Shown here: positions 45,569 through 55,086 of the stretch, in pieces | How positions within the stretch are numbered: the stretch's first letter is position 1 | Layout: each line of letters starts with the position of its first letter | Assembly (NCBI GenBank): GCA_964427425.1 | Contig: CAYRUD010000012.1 | Location: 1 to 64,000 of the forward strand | Source of the DNA: CAYRUD01 sp964427425 | GTDB taxonomy: Bacteria; Chlamydiota; Chlamydiia; Chlamydiales; FEN-1388 | Reading direction: 5' to 3' | DNA length: 64,000 nucleotides | Notes under the pieces: generated by a model | The model's database searches: none | Seen by the model: only the letters and a program-made list of their open reading frames with translations | Told to the model about the DNA's origin: nothing | Translations under genes and position numbers: made by a program

Positions 45569-48163
45569 ATGCAGCAAAAATCGCTAGTTATTGTCGAGTC
45601 TCCGACAAAAATTAAAACATTGAAACAGATTCTCGGTCCAAATTTTATATTTGAGTCTTCGTATGGACACATACGAGACCTTCCTGAGAACGATTTCGGG
45701 ATCGATTTTGAGAATAATTTCGAGCCTACCTATGTTCCAATGAAAGATAAATCTGAGGTGATCAAGCGCCTGCAAGCTGCCGCTAAATCATGTGAAGTCG
45801 TCTATTTATGTCCCGATCCTGATAGAGAGGGAGAGGCAATTGCGTGGCATATCAGTCAGCTGATCGGCAAGAATAAGAACATCAAGCGAGCTACATTCCA
45901 ATCGATCACGAAAGATGCTGTTGTAGAAGCGCTTAAACACCCCAAAGAGATAGATCTTGCCCTAGTAAATGCTCAGCAAGCACGCAGAATTTTAGACCGA
46001 ATTGTCGGCTATTCTATATCCCCTCTTCTTAATCGCAGATTACGTAGAGGAAGAAATGAGCCCGTTTCGGCAGGAAGGGTTCAGTCTGTCGCACTCAAAT
46101 TAGTCGTTGATAGAGAGCGAGAAATAGAGGCATTTATTCCACGCGAATATTGGAATATTGAAGCTGTGCTTTGTCCTTTAGACAAGAAGACAAAAGAGCC
46201 TTTAAAGTCTTTCAAATCTTTTTTACATAGCATTGAAGGCAAGAGGGTCGAAAAAGAGATCCCAGAAGGCAAAGAAAAGCTCATTACCACAATTTCTAAT
46301 GAAGCCGATGCTAAAAAGATCATCTCAGAGGTCGAAAAAGCTTCCTTTACCGTTTTATCGATAGAGAAAAAAGACCGTAAACGTCAGCCAGAAGCTCCTT
46401 TTACTACTTCTACGCTACAACAAGAAGCAAGTAGACACTTCAGATTCTCCCCTTCTAGAACAATGGAAGTGGCACAAAGTCTATATGAAGGGGTTGAGAT
46501 TGGAAACAGAGGAATTCAAGGTCTTATCACCTACATGAGAACCGACTCTGTTCGAGTAGCGCCAGAAGCGTTGAATGACCTTAGATCCTATATTTCGTCA
46601 TCCTTCGGGAAAGAGAATCTCAATCCTACCCCTCGCTCGTTCCAAATGAAAAAGAGCGCTCAAGATGCTCATGAAGCTATTCGTCCTGCAGATGTCTCTT
46701 TAGATCCTGAAACTCTTAAGAAGTATCTTACAAGAGATCAGCACCTCCTCTACATGCTTATTTGGAAGCGATATGTCGCATCGCAGATGGCCAATGCCAT
46801 TTACGATACTTTGACATATGATATTAAGGCTGGTGATAAATATATCTTTAGGGCTACTGGCTCACGACTACGCTTTAGCGGCTTTCTCTCCGTTTATGAA
46901 GAGAAAAAAGACGAAGATGAAGATGAATCTGCTCAAGGCTCGGATAAAGAATTTGAAGCAATCCTTCCTGAGGTTCATGAAGGCGAGACCCTCAGAAGAG
47001 AAAAAATTGACGCAATACAATCTTTTACACGACCCCCACCACGATTTACTGAGGCGACGCTTGTTAAAGAGCTCGAAAAATCTGGTATTGGACGCCCATC
47101 GACATACGCCTCCATCATGAAAAAGATCTCAGAGAGAGATTATACTGAAAAAGAGCAAGGAAGGCTAAAGCCTACTGAACTTGGCCGCATTGTGACTGAG
47201 ATGCTTGAATCCCACTTTCAGACAATCATGAATGTTGGATTTACTGCGTCGATGGAAGACTCTCTTGAAAGTGTCGCTGAGAATAAGCTCGAATGGCACT
47301 CTCTTCTTAAAGAGTTTTGGGATCAATTCTCAACAAGCCTAGGGGATGCTAAAGAAAAGCTTGTTCCTCCAAAAGTGATGACTGATATCCCATGTCCTAA
47401 GTGCGGATCGCCGCTTCAGAAAATATGGTTTAAATCAAAATACTTCCTAGGCTGCTCTAAATACCCAGACTGCGATTTTTCGGGATCCTTAGAAGAGATG
47501 TCCTTTGATAAATCTCTTTATGAGGATGGCTTTGACTGGGATCAGCCATGCCCCAAGTGCGGCTCTCAAATGAAAGTGCGCTTCGGTAAATTTGGCGCAT
47601 TCTTAGGCTGCACCCAATATCCGAAATGTAGAGGGATTGTCTCTATACCGAAAAAAGGCGAAGGGCTTCAACCTTCGTCATCAGACAAAGAATCGGCAAT
47701 CCCTTGCCCTGCGAAGGGATGTCATGGGACTCTTTCACAGAGAAGATCGCGTTTTGGAAAACTTTTTTGGTCCTGTAGCGAGTTTCCGGACTGTGATGTC
47801 ATTGGAGACTCTATCGAAGTGATCCAGGAAAAATTCAAAGATCGCGAAAAAACGGCCTATCAAAAGCGTGAAAAAGCTTCTAAAAAAAGCTCTTCTACAA
47901 CACGCGCAAAAACTACAGCCGCGACGAAGAAGAGTAAAAAGTCACTAAAAGTTGAAGACGATTCTTCAGCAGAAGAGGCAAAGACGCCTTCTAAGAAGAC
48001 CAAATCTACAACTAAAAAAGTTGCCACTAAAAGCAGCACGAAAAAGACTGCCACAGCATCCAAAGTTGTAAAAAAAGCCAAAAGTTCTGAAGAGCCAAAA
48101 AAAGCGACGACAAAGAAAACGACTGTTAAAAAGACAGCCGCTAAGAAGAAAACAAGCGCGTGA
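45569..48163 (+). CDS. topA: DNA topoisomerase I with lysine-rich histone-like tail
   Basis: A type IA topoisomerase that relaxes negative supercoils. The TOPRIM domain is at the N-terminus (LVIVESPTK, later PDPDREGEAIAWH), and the catalytic tyrosine is Y322 in YMRTDS. Three C-terminal zinc ribbons have C4 patterns beginning CPKC, CPKC and CPAKGC. The ATG at 45569 has GAGGA just upstream; a GTG at 45560 is the longest option. The last ~95 residues are almost only Lys, Ala, Thr and Ser (KKTA-like repeats), resembling histone H1-like chlamydial Hc proteins. The SWIB domain at this end of Chlamydia TopA is absent. Its stop is TGA. Confidence 0.95.
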   Translation: MQQKSLVIVESPTKIKTLKQILGPNFIFESSYGHIRDLPENDFGIDFENNFEPTYVPMKDKSEVIKRLQAAAKSCEVVYLCPDPDREGEAIAWHISQLIGKNKNIKRATFQSITKDAVVEALKHPKEIDLALVNAQQARRILDRIVGYSISPLLNRRLRRGRNEPVSAGRVQSVALKLVVDREREIEAFIPREYWNIEAVLCPLDKKTKEPLKSFKSFLHSIEGKRVEKEIPEGKEKLITTISNEADAKKIISEVEKASFTVLSIEKKDRKRQPEAPFTTSTLQQEASRHFRFSPSRTMEVAQSLYEGVEIGNRGIQGLITYMRTDSVRVAPEALNDLRSYISSSFGKENLNPTPRSFQMKKSAQDAHEAIRPADVSLDPETLKKYLTRDQHLLYMLIWKRYVASQMANAIYDTLTYDIKAGDKYIFRATGSRLRFSGFLSVYEEKKDEDEDESAQGSDKEFEAILPEVHEGETLRREKIDAIQSFTRPPPRFTEATLVKELEKSGIGRPSTYASIMKKISERDYTEKEQGRLKPTELGRIVTEMLESHFQTIMNVGFTASMEDSLESVAENKLEWHSLLKEFWDQFSTSLGDAKEKLVPPKVMTDIPCPKCGSPLQKIWFKSKYFLGCSKYPDCDFSGSLEEMSFDKSLYEDGFDWDQPCPKCGSQMKVRFGKFGAFLGCTQYPKCRGIVSIPKKGEGLQPSSSDKESAIPCPAKGCHGTLSQRRSRFGKLFWSCSEFPDCDVIGDSIEVIQEKFKDREKTAYQKREKASKKSSSTTRAKTTAATKKSKKSLKVEDDSSAEEAKTPSKKTKSTTKKVATKSSTKKTATASKVVKKAKSSEEPKKATTKKTTVKKTAAKKKTSA

Positions 48164-48178
48164 AGCTTCAAGGGCAAA

Positions 48179-48203
48179 GGAAAGGGCCAGAAAAGCCCTT
48201 TCC
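48179..48203. terminator. Hairpin between topA and the PP2C gene
   Basis: A perfect 9-bp GC-containing stem (ggaaagggc / gccctttcc) with a 7-base loop in the 47-base gap between two convergent genes. It probably serves both, though T runs are short. Confidence 0.65.
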
Positions 48204-48210
48204 GATATCC

Positions 48211-49836
48211 CTACTTTGTCTTCGGAGTAAACTTTGCAACGACCACTGTCGCGTTATCATGTGTATCAGCAAAATAGGCATCCTGCATCACTATTGTTGC
48301 GACTGTTGAGGTCCGAGTCGATGGCTCACCAATCTCACACAGATCTTCAGACTCAGTGACATCCCATATACCGTCTGACGCGATATACAAGGTCATCTTG
48401 ACCAAATCAGCCTCACTTATCTCAACTTTCTTTATGTCTGGCCTATGAATAAGCGCTCGTAGAGTAATATCTCATAAAGCTCCTGCCATAGCCAAGTGCC
48501 CCTCTAGCCGTGCGCAGTCACCACTTTTTTCAATCACTTCGCCTCCTCGAGCTGTGATCATTTCTCTATAAGGTGACTTATCACATTTCATATCTTCACT
48601 TAATGGGTAATATCCATCTGGGAAAGCAATGATTGCTCGAGAGTCTCCAAGATTTGCGCAATAAAACGTAGAGTTAATACGGACAACGACACACGCGGTC
48701 GTTCCTGAAATGTCCATCTCTATCCCATATTTATCCACGGAATAAAGAACGTGCTGGGTCCATTCATTCTGGAGCTCCAAAAATGTTTGTGTGAGAGCAT
48801 TATAGATTCTAAGATCCATTGGCTGATTTGAAAATTCATCCAGCTTTAGCTGGAAAACGTTAATAAAACGGCTCCTCACAAAGTCGACACAGTCAGAGCA
48901 GCCGCTCGCAGCATCAATATCACTCTCTCCGGCATGGCCGTCGAAAACTCCGTAGCAAGAAACTTTCGTTACTTTGCCATTCACATCCATAGAGAAAAAT
49001 TCACAAAGAGTTCTATCTTCATTCAGCTTTCGGTGCTCCCCACAAGCAGTCAGCATAAAAACTGATTCATAAAATTGCTTATCGAAATTGAAAGTAAAAT
49101 CACGATCCGCTCGAGAGATTCGCTCTTTCATTAACAAATGTGCGGGATGCCAATTTTTAACCTCTGTTATTTTGGTCGTAACTTCCTCTACAGGCACTTT
49201 GTAGCATTGAAGCTTCTCTTGGATTGCATCGAGGTTATTCTCTACGCTGCACTCTTTCTCAAGAAGATTTGGGGCATTTTTCCGGCCCACAAATGCTAAG
49301 GCAATCTCTTGGATCACTTTCTTCTGATATTTACTCCAAAGAGCGCAAAACCCATGTTTTTCTTTTCGACAGAGTTCTTCAGCGTCTTGAGTTAACCCCA
49401 ATGCTGAGACGAAACATTCAAAAACCTTATCTGTAGCTTCGTCTTTTTTCGGGACTTTGATTTTACCCATCAATCTCTGAAACATTGTCGGGGGAGGATC
49501 ATTTACGTCCTCTTCTTTAATCATTTGAGAAAGAGTAGATGGTTCATTGTTATGAATACTCTGGATGTGATCGAGCCACAGATTCGCAACACTTGCAATA
49601 AGCTCACATCTTTTCGAATTAATATCGCTGAAAGCTTTGACAAGTATTGATTCATTATTGTCATCCCCTTTCCTTCCTGAGAAAAGAACATATGAAGGAG
49701 GAACAGGATTTATTCCCCCGTTATTCGATGGCGAATATTTCTTTATCTCCTCCTGAATTGAGTCCCATGTTATAAAGCTATAAAAAGTGGGATCTTCAAA
49801 AAATTTTGTTATTTCTATACTGTCTGCAGATATCAT
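48211..49836 (-). pseudogene. Eukaryote-like PP2C protein phosphatase, interrupted by one in-frame TGA
   Basis: The frame from 49836 reads 454 codons to a TGA at 48472-48474, then continues open in the same frame to 48211. Translation of both parts gives one PP2C: the N-terminal ~250 residues are of unknown type, then LNEDRTL, YGVFDGHAG, SGTTACVVV and LGDSRAI. After the TGA come DITLRAL, IASDGIWDV and the final DNATVVV. The TGA stands where the conserved Gly-Asp motif (normally ALGD) requires Gly. Without the last part the metal-binding Asp residues of SDG and DN are lost. The strong AAGGAG site shows it was meant to be translated. A eukaryote-like PP2C suggests a host-directed effector (inference). 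Confidence 0.85.
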
Positions 49837-49951
49837 TATAGATCTCCTTAAATCAGAATAAAATACAGCGCTTCTATTAAATAAAAAATATAATTACTGT
49901 ATTTCTTCTTCTTACAGACAGCTCAACTTTCAAGAAAAGAAAATAGTGAAT

Positions 49952-52900
49952 TTAGTTGAGAGGAGGCTCTTTTGATCGCCTCGATTGACAAAGAGATCTC
50001 CAGGTCTCAACAATACGTGCAGCTATTGGACCGGCCTCCTTTCCAAAAGACCCATATCTAAGCATGACCACGACAATAATATCTGGAGCGATATGAACCA
50101 TTTGTGATTGATCTAATAAAAATGGGCTTCGAGAGAATATTGCTCCAATTCCTGTATGACTATACATGAATGGCTTTTGACCATATGAAACTCCAATCGA
50201 CTCGAATGATTCAGCAGTGCTTGTCTTAGCAATCATATAATTCTTTTGACGTCGAAGCGCCGCCAAAAGATCAGATCGATGACCTAAAATATGATTAAAA
50301 ACTTTTCGATCAGAAGTCATTCTCTCTGTCACATGTTTCATCCCTCGAAACACAAGCTTTTGAATATCTTGATCAAGAGGGATACGGCGTTTTATCTTCT
50401 TCTGCATCACCCAAATTCTTTGCCTTGTCTGCTCTGGGACAGACTTAACCCAGATTGGAAAATCAATTCCAATTGATCGAAGCGTTCTAGCATATGGAAG
50501 TTCGGAGTCTTTCAAGCTCGAACTTAACACCTCTTCTTTAGGAGAAGTTCCCACAACCATTGAAATAATTTTAGGTATGATAATATCCCCCCTATTTGCA
50601 TAGGCGCCCAACATTGTCGCAGCCTGGAGAGGGGTGGCCAAAAGGGTATGCTGACCAATGGCCGTTGTATAAAGAGCGGTCTTGTTGGCAATGATATCTT
50701 TGGGCACATACCCTGTAGCTTCACTTGGAAGATGAATTCCTGTTCTTTCGCCAAATCCAAACATCTGAGCACTTTCCATCAACTGCGAAGGAGACGAGAG
50801 ATATTCACTTGCCGCAAGAGAGAAAAATGGATTACTTGAATATTCAATGGCTCGTAATAGATCGACATCTCCAATCGAGGAACTCAGACTCTTAGGAATT
50901 CTTCCCCCTTTATAGATCTGAGGAATAGCTTCTCCTGTCGGGAAAATACCAACGTACGTTTTATTCCCCACTTTGAAAACTTGATCCTTCAAAGTATAAA
51001 AGCCAGGAGAAAGATGCTTTGTTGAAAGGCCATTTTTCTCTAACCGCCTCTCCTGCTCTTTGAGAAGCGAGTATGAGGTGACAAGTTTGAATATCGATCC
51101 TGGCGGGCTACTTAACATGTATGCAAGTGATTGTACAGGAGGAGAAGTCGTTGAATAAAGAGCTGCAACAAGATGGGAAATTGCCTTTGGACGGCCAAAA
51201 CGACGTATTGAGTTGTATTTTGCAAGTAATGAGATCTCATTCAATGAATGAAGAGGCTTTGCAATTGAAACAAGATCTCTTTTGAGATCATATGGCAGAG
51301 GAGAGAACATTTTCTCGCAGCGAGATAAAACAGCTCTTGTATAAGAAAATAAGCTATCCTCAATCTTAGTCATCTCTTGTGAGGAATTATTCTTCGTCAC
51401 GACTTTCTTCAGCTGTGTAATAGCATCTTTTGCCCATTGGCTATTAGAAAGCATGTCTTTTGAGAAATCATCCGCATTCTCTTGGGACTTAAGCTCTTTC
51501 TGATAAAAGAATAAGAGAGCGTCACTATGATGTTCTTTCCACCACTCGTCAAATTGCCTTGCGCATTCTCTATCGATATAGATAACAAATGGCTTATTCA
51601 CCTTTTTCTCTAACGCTTCTTTCTCTCTACACTCCTTTAAGAAAGAGGTCTCTTTCTCTTTTCTCCATTCCTTAAATGGTCCTTCCTCAAATGCGACAAA
51701 GAGAATCTCCTTCAAAAGCTGTGATGCGACTAAAATACCTTGTGTACACTCTCTTAATTCAGAGATGGACCATTGTCGTAAAAGAGGGACAAGCGTCTTT
51801 GGACAATCCTCATGTCTCAAGATAAGTCGGCTCATATCAAGTCCAACTAACGCCTCATTGATCGTCGCTGTAGAGCGAAAATATGCCGAAAGCTTCTCGC
51901 AGCGACCGAGAAATTCTTTCTGAGTTCTCTCAGGAATGGCGCTCCACTGAACAAGCGATACGTAGTCTCTATCTTTTAATTTTGTACCTAACTCCTGCGG
52001 TGTAAGATGTGTATGCTTGAGAAGCGTGAGAAATGTTTTTTGCCGCTCATAATGCTCACACGCAAGTGTTTTCGGATGTAAGAGCTCATGAAGCGATGAT
52101 CCTGCTGGTATCACGAGAGAGAGAAACTGACGCCATGATAAAGGAGTCGCCTCTTCCTTCATTGTTTGCAAAGTCTCATCCCAGGTCTCTCGAATGAGTG
52201 GAGTTTGTCCCTCCCATACAGCCGAGAGCCAATCTTCTGTCTGAAGCCAATGTTTTCTTCTTACTCTATTATTTACGAAAGAAAGCTTCTGAATCGGAGA
52301 CTTGGTCAATGAAGAAGTAGTATCAACAACAAAATCATTTGGATCAAAACGAGGAAAACTTGCCAATGCCAACACATCGCCACTTTTCGCATCCAGAGCG
52401 ACTATTGCCCCTCCCCTTACAAAAGGATCCATAGCCCCGTGTTTTACTCTCTCTGTCTCACTTAAGAGCCACTTTCTTCTATCCAATTCGCTCTGTGCTA
52501 AAAGCTCTTCGCACTTCTTTTGAAGATCAGCGGATATTGTCAAAACAACACGCTTTCCTGGGATAGCGTCCTTAGATCCTGAAGATTCTTTTAGAATATC
52601 GCCTCGAGCATTAGTCTCATACATGCGCTTTCCATGGAGCCCTCTGAGAGCATGCTCATAGGTCGCTTCAATGCCAGATCTTCCCACCGAGTCATTCATG
52701 GCATATAATTTTCTTTCAACGACGCTTAAGCGATGTTTCAAGACAATATAGTCTTCTGAATCTAGAGGATCAGGCTCTTCACTATAGACATCATCAATAC
52801 CATTTTCCCTTCGTTGGATAGCTTGAATCAATCTTCTCCTCTCTTGAAGGACAGCTTCATATTCCTCTCTTTGAATAGGAGCGGTATAACCAACGATATG

Positions 52901-53491
52901 ACACAAAGATCTGCCTCGAGGATATACTCTCTTAGATCCCATCTCAACACGAAGGCCTGGCCAGTCTTTTGCTTTTAGTCCCAATTCATAAAACTGCTTT
53001 TCCGAGAGACCTGACGCAATAACAACTGGAGCACTATGAGAGTAGACCGCATAAGAGTAGATCACATCCTCAATCCGTTGCGCGGAAAGGCCTGACAAGG
53101 ACTTCTCTAACATCTTTGCCAAGGCTTTTACATATTCTCTTCTCAGATATCTCCATTTTCCTGAAGCGTTCGCATGAGAAGGAGAAGGCAAAGAAAGAGG
53201 AATTCGCCGAGGAATTTCACTGATCTCAGACCAGACAATTGAAACTCGGTAATCAATTTGATTCGCAGCAAGAGTAACTTGGAATCGATCTCGAATTGTT
53301 CCACGAGGAGCAGAAATAATTTCAACTCGCTGCCTTCCTTTTTTAGCCTCTTGGGCTTTAGCATCTCTTTCATACAGAGAAAGATAGGCAATTCTGAGAG
53401 CCAAAATACAGATAAAAGCAAGAACGAGCGTCAACACACGATGTGACTTTTGAGCCACTCTTTGAAACGCCTCTATTCTTTTTCTATCCAT
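49952..53491 (-). CDS. Penicillin-binding protein 2 (class B transpeptidase), chlamydial long form
   Basis: A 1179-residue peptidoglycan transpeptidase with an N-terminal membrane anchor (about residues 17-36) and a dimerisation domain with RGTIRDRF. The transpeptidase domain starts near residue 355 (GGAIVALDAKSGDVLALASFP). Active-site motifs are SxxK as GSIFK (about residue 800), SSN (about 884) and KTS (about 1090) in place of KTG. About 380 extra, helical and charged residues separate the start of the catalytic domain from SxxK, which explains the length. Chlamydial PBP2 (CT682 type) is likewise much longer than the ~630-residue norm. In chlamydiae it acts in septal peptidoglycan synthesis. 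The gene lies upstream of the PP2C gene on the same strand. Confidence 0.92.
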   Translation of the reverse strand: MDRKRIEAFQRVAQKSHRVLTLVLAFICILALRIAYLSLYERDAKAQEAKKGRQRVEIISAPRGTIRDRFQVTLAANQIDYRVSIVWSEISEIPRRIPLSLPSPSHANASGKWRYLRREYVKALAKMLEKSLSGLSAQRIEDVIYSYAVYSHSAPVVIASGLSEKQFYELGLKAKDWPGLRVEMGSKRVYPRGRSLCHIVGYTAPIQREEYEAVLQERRRLIQAIQRRENGIDDVYSEEPDPLDSEDYIVLKHRLSVVERKLYAMNDSVGRSGIEATYEHALRGLHGKRMYETNARGDILKESSGSKDAIPGKRVVLTISADLQKKCEELLAQSELDRRKWLLSETERVKHGAMDPFVRGGAIVALDAKSGDVLALASFPRFDPNDFVVDTTSSLTKSPIQKLSFVNNRVRRKHWLQTEDWLSAVWEGQTPLIRETWDETLQTMKEEATPLSWRQFLSLVIPAGSSLHELLHPKTLACEHYERQKTFLTLLKHTHLTPQELGTKLKDRDYVSLVQWSAIPERTQKEFLGRCEKLSAYFRSTATINEALVGLDMSRLILRHEDCPKTLVPLLRQWSISELRECTQGILVASQLLKEILFVAFEEGPFKEWRKEKETSFLKECREKEALEKKVNKPFVIYIDRECARQFDEWWKEHHSDALLFFYQKELKSQENADDFSKDMLSNSQWAKDAITQLKKVVTKNNSSQEMTKIEDSLFSYTRAVLSRCEKMFSPLPYDLKRDLVSIAKPLHSLNEISLLAKYNSIRRFGRPKAISHLVAALYSTTSPPVQSLAYMLSSPPGSIFKLVTSYSLLKEQERRLEKNGLSTKHLSPGFYTLKDQVFKVGNKTYVGIFPTGEAIPQIYKGGRIPKSLSSSIGDVDLLRAIEYSSNPFFSLAASEYLSSPSQLMESAQMFGFGERTGIHLPSEATGYVPKDIIANKTALYTTAIGQHTLLATPLQAATMLGAYANRGDIIIPKIISMVVGTSPKEEVLSSSLKDSELPYARTLRSIGIDFPIWVKSVPEQTRQRIWVMQKKIKRRIPLDQDIQKLVFRGMKHVTERMTSDRKVFNHILGHRSDLLAALRRQKNYMIAKTSTAESFESIGVSYGQKPFMYSHTGIGAIFSRSPFLLDQSQMVHIAPDIIVVVMLRYGSFGKEAGPIAARIVETWRSLCQSRRSKEPPLN

Positions 53492-53765
53492 GGCACCCTT
53501 GGAAACTGATTGAGGAGAGAAATATCATCTTTTTTACTTTATAAGATTTACTCATTGCTGTTGAAGAAAAGAATGCTTGTTCTTGCAACAGTTTTTCATT
53601 CATGACCTAAAATGATGCTCAAATATATTCTCTATCAATGGGTAAAAGGTAGATCAGCTGCTACTTAACATATTAGGTATTGAAAATAATAGGGATTTGT
53701 CTTAGTCTTCTATCACCTTTTGCTGTTGAGGCATCTCAAAGCAATAAAGCATTACTTTTCATAGT
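53492..53765. other. Intergenic region upstream of tRNA-Gly
   Basis: AT-rich sequence between divergent units, holding the PBP2 promoter on the minus strand and the tRNA promoter on the plus strand. I see no clear -35/-10 pair and no ORF with coding character. Confidence 0.4.
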
Positions 53766-53836
53766 GCGCCTGTAGTTCAATGGTAGAACAGTAGCCTTCC
53801 AAGCTACGAGTGTCAGTTCGATTCTGATCAGGCGCT
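53766..53836 (+). tRNA. tRNA-Gly (anticodon UCC)
   Basis: A 71-base cloverleaf: acceptor GCGCCTG/CAGGCGC, a D-arm with GTTC...GAAC, an anticodon arm GTAGC-CTTCCAA-GCTAC giving TCC, and a T-arm with TTCGATT. The discriminator is T, and CCA is not encoded. It decodes GGA, the codon presumed lost in the two TGA-broken genes, but its anticodon is normal and cannot read UGA. Confidence 0.93.
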
Positions 53837-54090
53837 ACACTTCTTATCCCATCACTTATCTACCAAAAACAATCATTCAAAGATCAATCAGAGCACTACA
53901 CCAACATGATTGCTTTGTCTTATCTGCCCTGATTTGAGATCTATGTAATCTTTTTTCAAGAAGTGGCAATGGATCGAGAAGATAAAAGACCCGGATAACA
54001 ACTAGGGCTCAAAACGCTCTCATGCTGAATTATCGGCATTCGTCGTCATCAGCCACTACTCATACTCATTTTACCTTTACAGATCCCAAG
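53837..54090. other. Intergenic region downstream of tRNA-Gly
   Basis: About 250 bases with no ORF of coding character and no strong hairpin; the end of the convergent S41 peptidase gene follows. Confidence 0.4.
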
Positions 54091-55086
54091 CTAGAGCGTC
54101 TTAGAGTCACTACTAAAAATCCAATCTATTGCGGTGTGAAGTGTCACATCAACGCAGTCAGTGTCAGTTTTTACAGAGAAATCAGGCTGGATTTTACCGC
54201 CATATAGGTTATTTTCCCTATCAGCAAAATATGATTGTGTCAGCCAAAGAACCGCTCCATCACAGAGCTCATGGGAGCAGTTACACGTTGTAAGCCCACG
54301 ACTGTTTTGGCCAAAAGTTTTCGTATTCAGATCTTTAAGAGCAATTGCGACTGCCTCCCCAGAACTCATTGTTTGAGAGCCTATTAAGACGGCTTTTTTT
54401 ACATTGGGATTTAAAAGGCGATAAGGCTCTTTATTAACGTGGCATATCTCTGTCTCATCACAGAACGCTTTTCCATTACAGTAAAACCACTTCTCTTGAT
54501 TTTTTCCTGATTTATCAGAGAATGATCCTAACTGGGTCCCCTCTTGAGAAAAGAATGGTCCAAGCCCTGCAATCATAGGCCACATATGACCGCCTAGATT
54601 TTCACGTAAGTCAATGACCCATCCAATAATATCTCGGCTATCTACAGATCGTATAAGCGACTGTAAAAAAGTAGCATACTCATTAGCAGCTTCATTAAAC
54701 TTCATATTGCCAGGAAGAAGAACGTATCCGATGCAACCGTAGAGTACTTTTACTTGAGGCTTAATATCCTCACCAAACGATCCTTCCTCTACCTGCGATG
54801 CAGCTTTTGGGTCTAGAAAAAAACTGTGCGAGTCGCCAAGAAGATGGAGTGCAAACCGTATGCTATCATATGTCTCACTGAATGTCTGAGCATTAGCTGC
54901 ATGTACCATTACCTGATCACGAAGCTCATCCCAATCAATAGAGTCTTTATTAATCGAATGATTTTCCATGATCGCAAGCGCTTCGTTAATATATATCTCT
55001 GCGTCATGAGAAAGAGCACAATGAAGAGGCAAGGTGTAGAACATGAGCGAAAAAAATGTCATAATGAGCGTCCCAAAGTGTCTCAT
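54091..55086 (-). CDS. Secreted S41-family (tail-specific/CPAF-like) serine peptidase
   Basis: The ATG at 55086 gives a clean signal peptide (MRHFGTLIMTFFSLMFYTLPLHCA); an ATG at 55122 and a TTG at 55161 are longer options. The peptidase core matches S41: IIGWVIDLRENLGGHMWPMIAGL, then TMSSGEAVAIALKDL with the nucleophilic Ser, and FGQNSRGLTTCN. I see no PDZ domain, so it is shorter than Tsp/CtpA. CPAF, the chlamydial protease secreted into host cells, is also S41-like, but identity with CPAF is not claimed. Several cysteines in the mature part suggest disulfides. It may act in the periplasm or outside the cell. Confidence 0.82.
   Translation of the reverse strand: MRHFGTLIMTFFSLMFYTLPLHCALSHDAEIYINEALAIMENHSINKDSIDWDELRDQVMVHAANAQTFSETYDSIRFALHLLGDSHSFFLDPKAASQVEEGSFGEDIKPQVKVLYGCIGYVLLPGNMKFNEAANEYATFLQSLIRSVDSRDIIGWVIDLRENLGGHMWPMIAGLGPFFSQEGTQLGSFSDKSGKNQEKWFYCNGKAFCDETEICHVNKEPYRLLNPNVKKAVLIGSQTMSSGEAVAIALKDLNTKTFGQNSRGLTTCNCSHELCDGAVLWLTQSYFADRENNLYGGKIQPDFSVKTDTDCVDVTLHTAIDWIFSSDSKTL

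Noticed and set aside
47860..48177. Minus-strand 105-codon hydrophobic ORF
   Set aside because: It is the antisense of the Lys/Ala/Thr tail of topA; the composition is a mirror effect.
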